Assembly: GCA_046545575.1 (NCBI GenBank)
Contig: JBKGZM010000040.1
Span: 1-18,080, forward strand
DNA: 18,080 nucleotides
Direction: 5' to 3'
Source of the DNA: JAGXOF01 sp046545575
GTDB taxonomy: Bacteria > Chloroflexota > Dehalococcoidia > SZUA-161 > SpSt-899
Part shown: positions 14,686-18,080 of the stretch, one piece after another
How positions within the stretch are numbered: position 1 is the stretch's first letter
Layout of the letters: each line of letters starts with the position of its first letter
The notes under the pieces: model-generated
Seen by the model: the letters and a program-made list of their open reading frames with translations, nothing else
Database searches by the model: none
Told to the model about the DNA's origin: nothing
Program-made: the position numbers and the translations under genes

Positions 14686-15273
14686 ATGGAATTCAACATG
14701 GGCACTAGTCAAAATCACATAGAAATGAACATGAAATATGGCGTGACAAGAAGTCGTGTCAAGCCTAGATATAGAACACGTCGTGGGGTGATGTACCACG
14801 GCGATTGCGAAAATGTTCTAAAAAGCTATCCTGTAACACGCCGAAGGGGCAAAGTACAACTAATCCTTACATCACCACCATTCCCTCTAAACCGTAAGAA
14901 AAAGTATGGCAATCTTACCGGTGAAGAGTACTTGAAGTGGCTCAAAAATCTTGCCCCGTTGTTTCGCGATTATTTGACTTCTGACGGGTCCATCGTAATA
15001 GAACTTGGTAATGCTTGGGAAGCAGGCAAACCCATCATGTCTACTTTGCCCCTGAAGTCGCTGATGGCTTTCATGGAAGCAGCTGAACTCAATTTGTGCC
15101 AAGAGTTTATATGTTACAACCCGGCACGGTTGCCAACGCCGGCGCAGTGGGTTACCGTAGAACGGATCCGAGTGAAAGATGCTTTCACCCGGATATGGTG
15201 GATGTCACCGGTTGAGAGACCCAAAGCGAATAACCGGAATGTGCTAAGTGAATATAGTAAGAGCATGCAAGAA

Positions 15274-15281
15274 CTTATAAA
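15274..15281. repeat. Target-site duplication, left copy (CTTATAAA)
   Basis: CTTATAAA abuts the left inverted repeat of the IS; the same octamer follows the right end at 16295-16302. Eight base pairs is the usual duplication length for the IS1595 family. Confidence 0.92.
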
Positions 15282-15305
15282 TAGGGCTATGCACTTGACT
15301 CTTGT
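15282..15305 (+). repeat. Left terminal inverted repeat of the IS
   Basis: The 24 bases are the exact reverse complement of 16271-16294. It contains TTGACT, the likely -35 box of the transposase promoter. Confidence 0.95.
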
Positions 15306-15323
15306 GGATACAACATGTAGTAT
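15295..15323 (+). promoter_or_regulatory. Candidate transposase promoter starting in the left inverted repeat
   Basis: TTGACT (15295-15300) lies inside the terminal repeat and TAGTAT (15318-15323) follows after 17 bp. Transcription would begin at about 15330, almost on the ATG at 15333. Translation would then be near-leaderless, or would use the second ATG at 15357, which has AAGGA at 15347-15351. Confidence 0.5.
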
Positions 15324-15332
15324 TATGGTGTT

Positions 15333-16289
15333 ATGGAAGATTATCCAAGGACTGCTATGGAGTTTGAAAGCCGTTTCTCAAGTGAGGAAGCTTGCCGTGA
15401 ATATCTTGCCAAGTTGCGTTGGCCGAGTGGCTTCCGGTGTCCTCGATGCAACCATGATAAGGCCTGGCATATGGAACGAGGTGTTTATTGGTGTCCCGAG
15501 TGCGGCTACCAAGTTTCCGTTACCGCAGGAACTATTTTTCAAGACAGCAGGAAACCGTTAATGCTGTGGTTTAGAGCCATCTGGTACGCAGTTAATCAGA
15601 AAAATGGAGTCAGCGCATTGGGCCTCCAGCGAGTTCTTGGACTCAGCAGTTATCGAACCGCATGGACATGGCTTCACAAATTGCGTCGTGCGATGGTGAG
15701 ACCTGGACGTGATAAGCTGTCCGGTGTTGTTGAGGTAGACGAAACCTACATCGGGGGCAAGAAACCAGGCAAACGAGGACGTGGCGCCGAAGGCAAAAGT
15801 TTGGTTGCGGTTGCAGTAGAAGATAAAGGGGAGCATTTTGGACGAATTCGTCTCTGTCGTATTGACGATGCTTCTGCCGATAGTCTTATTGCCGCAGTGC
15901 AAGAAAGCGTAGATCCCGGTAGTGTAGTACGCACCGATGGATGGGTAGGTTATGCACAATTGGCTTCCAAGGGTTATCAACACACTGTTGTACGCCACAG
16001 CGCTGATGTTGGGGACAATTTGCTACCCTTGGCAAGTCAAGTTACAGGATTGCTCAAGAAATGGCTCTTGGGTACACACCAAGGAGCTGTGAGGCCTTCT
16101 CATCTTGATTATTACCTCGATGAGTTCACGTTTCGCTTCAACAGACGAACCTCTCATTCTCGCGGGAAACTTTTCTATCGCTTGCTTGAGCAGGCAGTGA
16201 TCATCCCGCCCGTTACGGGACAAGATAAAGGTGGACACCAGATCATCGCGGAACCACAAGATGTAGTAGGACAAGAGTCAAGTGCATAG
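15333..16289 (+). CDS. IS1595-family (ISXO2-like) transposase
   Basis: A 318-residue DDE-type transposase. An N-terminal zinc ribbon has Cys36/Cys39 (CPRC) and Cys54/Cys57 (CPEC) after RWPSGFR, typical of Zn_Tnp_IS1595. The catalytic domain shows VVEVDETYIGGKK (Asp136), VRTDGWVGY (Asp202), THQGAV and then LDEFTFRFNRR (about 262-272), where the last catalytic residue (Glu264 or Asn270) lies. The length is normal and no frameshift is seen. I kept ATG 15333 because MEDYPRT followed by MEFESRF reads like the usual family N-terminus; ATG 15357 has a better ribosome site and would give 310 residues. Confidence 0.95.
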   Translation: MEDYPRTAMEFESRFSSEEACREYLAKLRWPSGFRCPRCNHDKAWHMERGVYWCPECGYQVSVTAGTIFQDSRKPLMLWFRAIWYAVNQKNGVSALGLQRVLGLSSYRTAWTWLHKLRRAMVRPGRDKLSGVVEVDETYIGGKKPGKRGRGAEGKSLVAVAVEDKGEHFGRIRLCRIDDASADSLIAAVQESVDPGSVVRTDGWVGYAQLASKGYQHTVVRHSADVGDNLLPLASQVTGLLKKWLLGTHQGAVRPSHLDYYLDEFTFRFNRRTSHSRGKLFYRLLEQAVIIPPVTGQDKGGHQIIAEPQDVVGQESSA

Positions 16290-16294
16290 CCCTA
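16271..16294 (-). repeat. Right terminal inverted repeat of the IS
   Basis: Exact reverse complement of 15282-15305. It contains the transposase stop codon at 16287-16289. Confidence 0.95.
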
Positions 16295-16302
16295 CTTATA
16301 AA
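16295..16302. repeat. Target-site duplication, right copy (CTTATAAA)
   Basis: Second copy of the octamer at 15274-15281. The methyltransferase frame resumes at 16303. Confidence 0.92.
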
Positions 16303-16709
16303 AAAAGGTACATACAATTCTGGACCTAGGCCTTCAGGGCACCATATCGGACGAAGTTCATTCTTGTCAAATAATGGTGGTGCAATTCCGCCTAATTTGT
16401 TGGTGCCGAATCCTACTGCCCCTGAGTTGAATTTGATGGAAGTGCTTCCAATATCAAATACGAGAACCAATGACTTATATCAAACATATTGTCGTGAGCA
16501 CAACATACCGCCTCATCCAGCTCGGATGCAATCCGAATTGGCGAAGTTTTTCATTGAGTTCCTAACTACAAAGAATGACCTTGTCTTGGACCCTTTTGCT
16601 GGCAGTAATACCACAGGGTATGTGGCTGAAAACCTGAAAAGAAAGTGGGTATCAGTCGAATTGGATTCAACATACGTTCAAGCTTCGGAAATTAGATTTA
16701 AGTAAAGTA

Positions 16710-16729
16710 CCCCGCAGCAAGCTGCGGGG
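16710..16729. repeat. Perfect 9-bp stem hairpin after the methyltransferase
   Basis: CCCCGCAGC and GCTGCGGGG are separated by AA. No T-run follows, so it is more likely a dispersed palindromic repeat than a terminator. Its centre CAGCAAGCTG is shared with the next hairpin. Confidence 0.65.
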
Positions 16730-16773
16730 CATTACGGGAAAGGGAGCCACCCAACCCCAAGTTACGCGCGGGG

Positions 16774-16824
16774 CCGCTTTTCTCCCGCCAGCAAGCTGGC
16801 GGGAGAAAAGCGGATATTTTTTTT
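16774..16824 (+). terminator. Strong rho-independent terminator
   Basis: A perfect 19-bp stem (16774-16792 with 16795-16813) around an AA centre is followed three bases later by eight T residues (16817-16824). It ends the + strand methyltransferase operon. Read from the minus strand there is no T-run after the stem, so it should act in one direction only. Confidence 0.88.
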
Positions 16825-16849
16825 ATAAAGATTGCCTGGCTGACAAAGC

Positions 16850-18080
16850 TCAGCCTGATTCTGATAAAACTCCATTACTAAGGCCCCCTTGGATACGCAC
16901 CAACTCTGCCTCGGATCTCAAGGTTTGAATTAGAGTTGCGGCTACCCGCTGCAATTCTTGAGTAACGTGATATGATTCGGGGTCTATAGTGGTCTGCGTT
17001 CCGATTTCATCAGAGTGATAGTCGGGGGTTTCGGTGTCTTGTAGATTCAATGACTCAGAACTGTACGATTTATCATGTAATTGGTACATGTGAAACGCTA
17101 AGTAAGCGACATAGCGGTCCATTAACCGTTGGGAAGTACTCTCGCCGAACCGCTTCCCCCAACGTAGCCTCTCTGATCGAAATTGGCGCTCATCCATATT
17201 CACGTAGAGCCAGAGTTCATTACCATTAAGCTCCCAGTGCCCGACCTTTCTGTCATTGTAGTTGTCAAGGTTCTCCCAAGCAATGTCATCGCCCTCATCT
17301 TCAGGGGGATGCTGCCAGACACGTTTTAGCTTGTATGCAGGCACTGGGGAAGACTGCGTACCAGGGCCAGGAGGGTGGCTTGTAGGCTTTATTAGCTTGA
17401 TTGGACGAGATGCAGTGAATATTGTTCCATCAAAAAGTGTTAGTTCCGCTGTGATCAGGCCCTCTTTTTCCACTGAAGCGTCAAGATTTGCATGTACTTC
17501 TAGATTGACGATTCCATCCCTTGGGCCGCGCACTGAGGTAAAAACGTTCGGGATATCCACAGATGATTGTATACGAGCAGGGGCAATCGCGCGAGTCAAC
17601 AAGTCATTCCTTGCGTCTGTGTTTATTCGAGCAACTGACCTTCCTCCTAGCTCAACACTCATAGTTGTATTCTTGGCAAACTCAAAAGTCGTTGGTGGCT
17701 CCATGCCAACATACGGTGGTGGTGGAGGCACTACCCTTATTTCCCGCGAATCGGTTAAAAATGTAGCAGGTTGCATCTCAAGAGAGGCTACAATCCTCCC
17801 ACCTTGCCCAGAATTAGCTGAATCGGGAATAGAAACATGGACAGGAATCCTGCCGTCTTGTATATCCCCAATATTGAACCTGCCCACATCGTCGCCTTCA
17901 ATCATCAATTGCAAATCGCCACGTTGTCTTTGCCTTGTCAATAGATCATCAGGCCCATCGGTAATCAGGTAGATGGTTGTCTGTTGTCCGCTGACCATCT
18001 CTAGCCGACGATGATCAGCAAATTTCGGTAGTGTAAAGTATATTGTGTGAATTTTGGGGAGGGGTTGAAAAATAGGGCAC
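16850..18080 (-). CDS. C-terminal part of a large protein of unknown function (start beyond window)
   Basis: The minus-strand frame ends at 16850 and stays open through 18080, giving 409 codons. The Met at 17998 is internal, because the frame continues upstream with PLPKIHTIYFTLPKFADHRR. The visible part has no signal peptide or membrane helix. It consists of beta-rich repeats, for example GRIPVHVSIPDSANSGQGG and GIVNLEVHANLD, with a proline run (PPPPP). The C-terminal section holds HWELNGNELWLYVNMDERQF and a helical tail. I know this layout from C-termini of large GHKL (MutL/MORC-like) ATPases linked to some restriction-modification systems, but the ATPase domain would lie outside the window. 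Treat that as a weak guess. It converges on the methyltransferase operon. Confidence 0.7.
   Translation of the reverse strand, partial: CPIFQPLPKIHTIYFTLPKFADHRRLEMVSGQQTTIYLITDGPDDLLTRQRQRGDLQLMIEGDDVGRFNIGDIQDGRIPVHVSIPDSANSGQGGRIVASLEMQPATFLTDSREIRVVPPPPPYVGMEPPTTFEFAKNTTMSVELGGRSVARINTDARNDLLTRAIAPARIQSSVDIPNVFTSVRGPRDGIVNLEVHANLDASVEKEGLITAELTLFDGTIFTASRPIKLIKPTSHPPGPGTQSSPVPAYKLKRVWQHPPEDEGDDIAWENLDNYNDRKVGHWELNGNELWLYVNMDERQFRSERLRWGKRFGESTSQRLMDRYVAYLAFHMYQLHDKSYSSESLNLQDTETPDYHSDEIGTQTTIDPESYHVTQELQRVAATLIQTLRSEAELVRIQGGLSNGVLSESG

Larger units (their letters stand above)
15282..16294 (+). mobile_element. Complete IS1595-family insertion sequence (1013 bp)
   Basis: The ends are perfect 24-bp inverted repeats at 15282-15305 (starting TAGGGCTATGCACTTG) and 16271-16294. 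The octamer CTTATAAA is directly repeated at both flanks. One transposase gene fills the element, and its TAG stop lies inside the right inverted repeat. Identical ends, an exact target duplication and an intact transposase indicate a recent insertion that may still be mobile. It split a methyltransferase gene after codon 198. Confidence 0.95.
14686..16705 (+). pseudogene. M.PvuII-like N4-cytosine (beta-class) DNA methyltransferase interrupted by an IS
   Basis: The 5' part (14686-15281) encodes residues 1-198 with MYHGDCENVL (36-45), motif IV TSPPF (62-66), DGSIVIELGNAW (100-111) and WVTVERIRVKDAFTRIWWMS (155-174). The 3' part (16303-16705) encodes NNGGAIPPN, HPARMQ, and motif I as DPFAGSNTTG. 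Motif IV before motif I is the beta-class order, and SPPF favours N4-cytosine. Joining 15281 to 16303, that is deleting the IS and one CTTATAAA, keeps the frame (L-I-K-K-G) and gives 332 codons, the expected family length. As it stands, the upstream ORF reads through into the IS to 15561 and lacks motif I, so it should be inactive. A TTG at 16364 could start a C-terminal fragment, but that would lack motif IV. The recognition sequence cannot be read from the gene. Confidence 0.9.

Noticed and set aside
14686..15561. A single 291-residue protein starting as a methyltransferase
   Set aside because: Beyond 15281 the frame runs through the IS out of frame with the transposase, so the C-terminal 93 residues are an artefact of the insertion.
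16850..17998. Complete 382-residue gene starting at the Met at 17998
   Set aside because: The frame continues open to the window edge and reads like protein, so this Met is most likely internal.
1..18080. CRISPR array
   Set aside because: No regularly spaced identical repeats of 20-40 bp were seen; the repeats present are palindromic and dispersed.

Overview
The window comes from a bacterial chromosome of moderate to high GC, most probably a Chloroflexota member of the Dehalococcoidia type. This is an inference. It rests on the nuo gene order, with nuoD running straight into nuoH and no nuoEFG between them, on how the Nuo proteins read, and on the many short palindromic intergenic repeats. 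No rRNA or marker gene is present to confirm it.

Positions 1-10538 hold most of a respiratory complex I operon on the + strand: nuoB (5' end outside the window), C, D, H, I, J, K, L, M and N. The genes cover the quinone-reducing iron-sulfur arm (B, C, D, I) and the complete membrane proton-pumping arm (H, J, K, L, M, N). The NADH-oxidising module (E, F, G) is not at its usual place, so the electron donor is probably not NADH unless those genes lie elsewhere. Most genes overlap or nearly touch. Three spacers (nuoB-C 475 bp, nuoH-I 259 bp, nuoM-N 387 bp) are filled with repeats. These include two copies of a small MITE-like element of about 140-153 bp; the second copy has a perfect 8-bp target duplication.

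Positions 10430-14394 form an inserted accessory module. The last 116 bp around the nuoN 3' end occur twice, at 10430-10545 and 14279-14394, with 8 mismatches. Between the copies lie a 766-residue RloC/PrrC-like ATPase (AAA_13 type, zinc-hook-like CPFC, C-terminal R-x3-E...H) and an unrecognised 253-residue protein. The arrangement looks like integration at the 3' end of nuoN. No integrase is present.

Positions 14395-16824 hold a second module: a strong promoter, a small ribbon-helix-helix protein and an M.PvuII-like N4-cytosine DNA methyltransferase. The methyltransferase is split by a complete 1013-bp IS1595-family insertion sequence with 24-bp perfect inverted repeats and an 8-bp target duplication. 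Removing the IS and one duplication restores a 332-codon reading frame. A strong rho-independent terminator follows. Positions 16850-18080 hold, on the minus strand, the C-terminal 409 codons of a larger protein that continues past the window.

The right-hand 7.5 kb therefore looks like a defence island downstream of a core energy operon. It has a candidate RNA-cleaving ATPase system, a recently inactivated modification gene and no recognisable restriction endonuclease inside the window.
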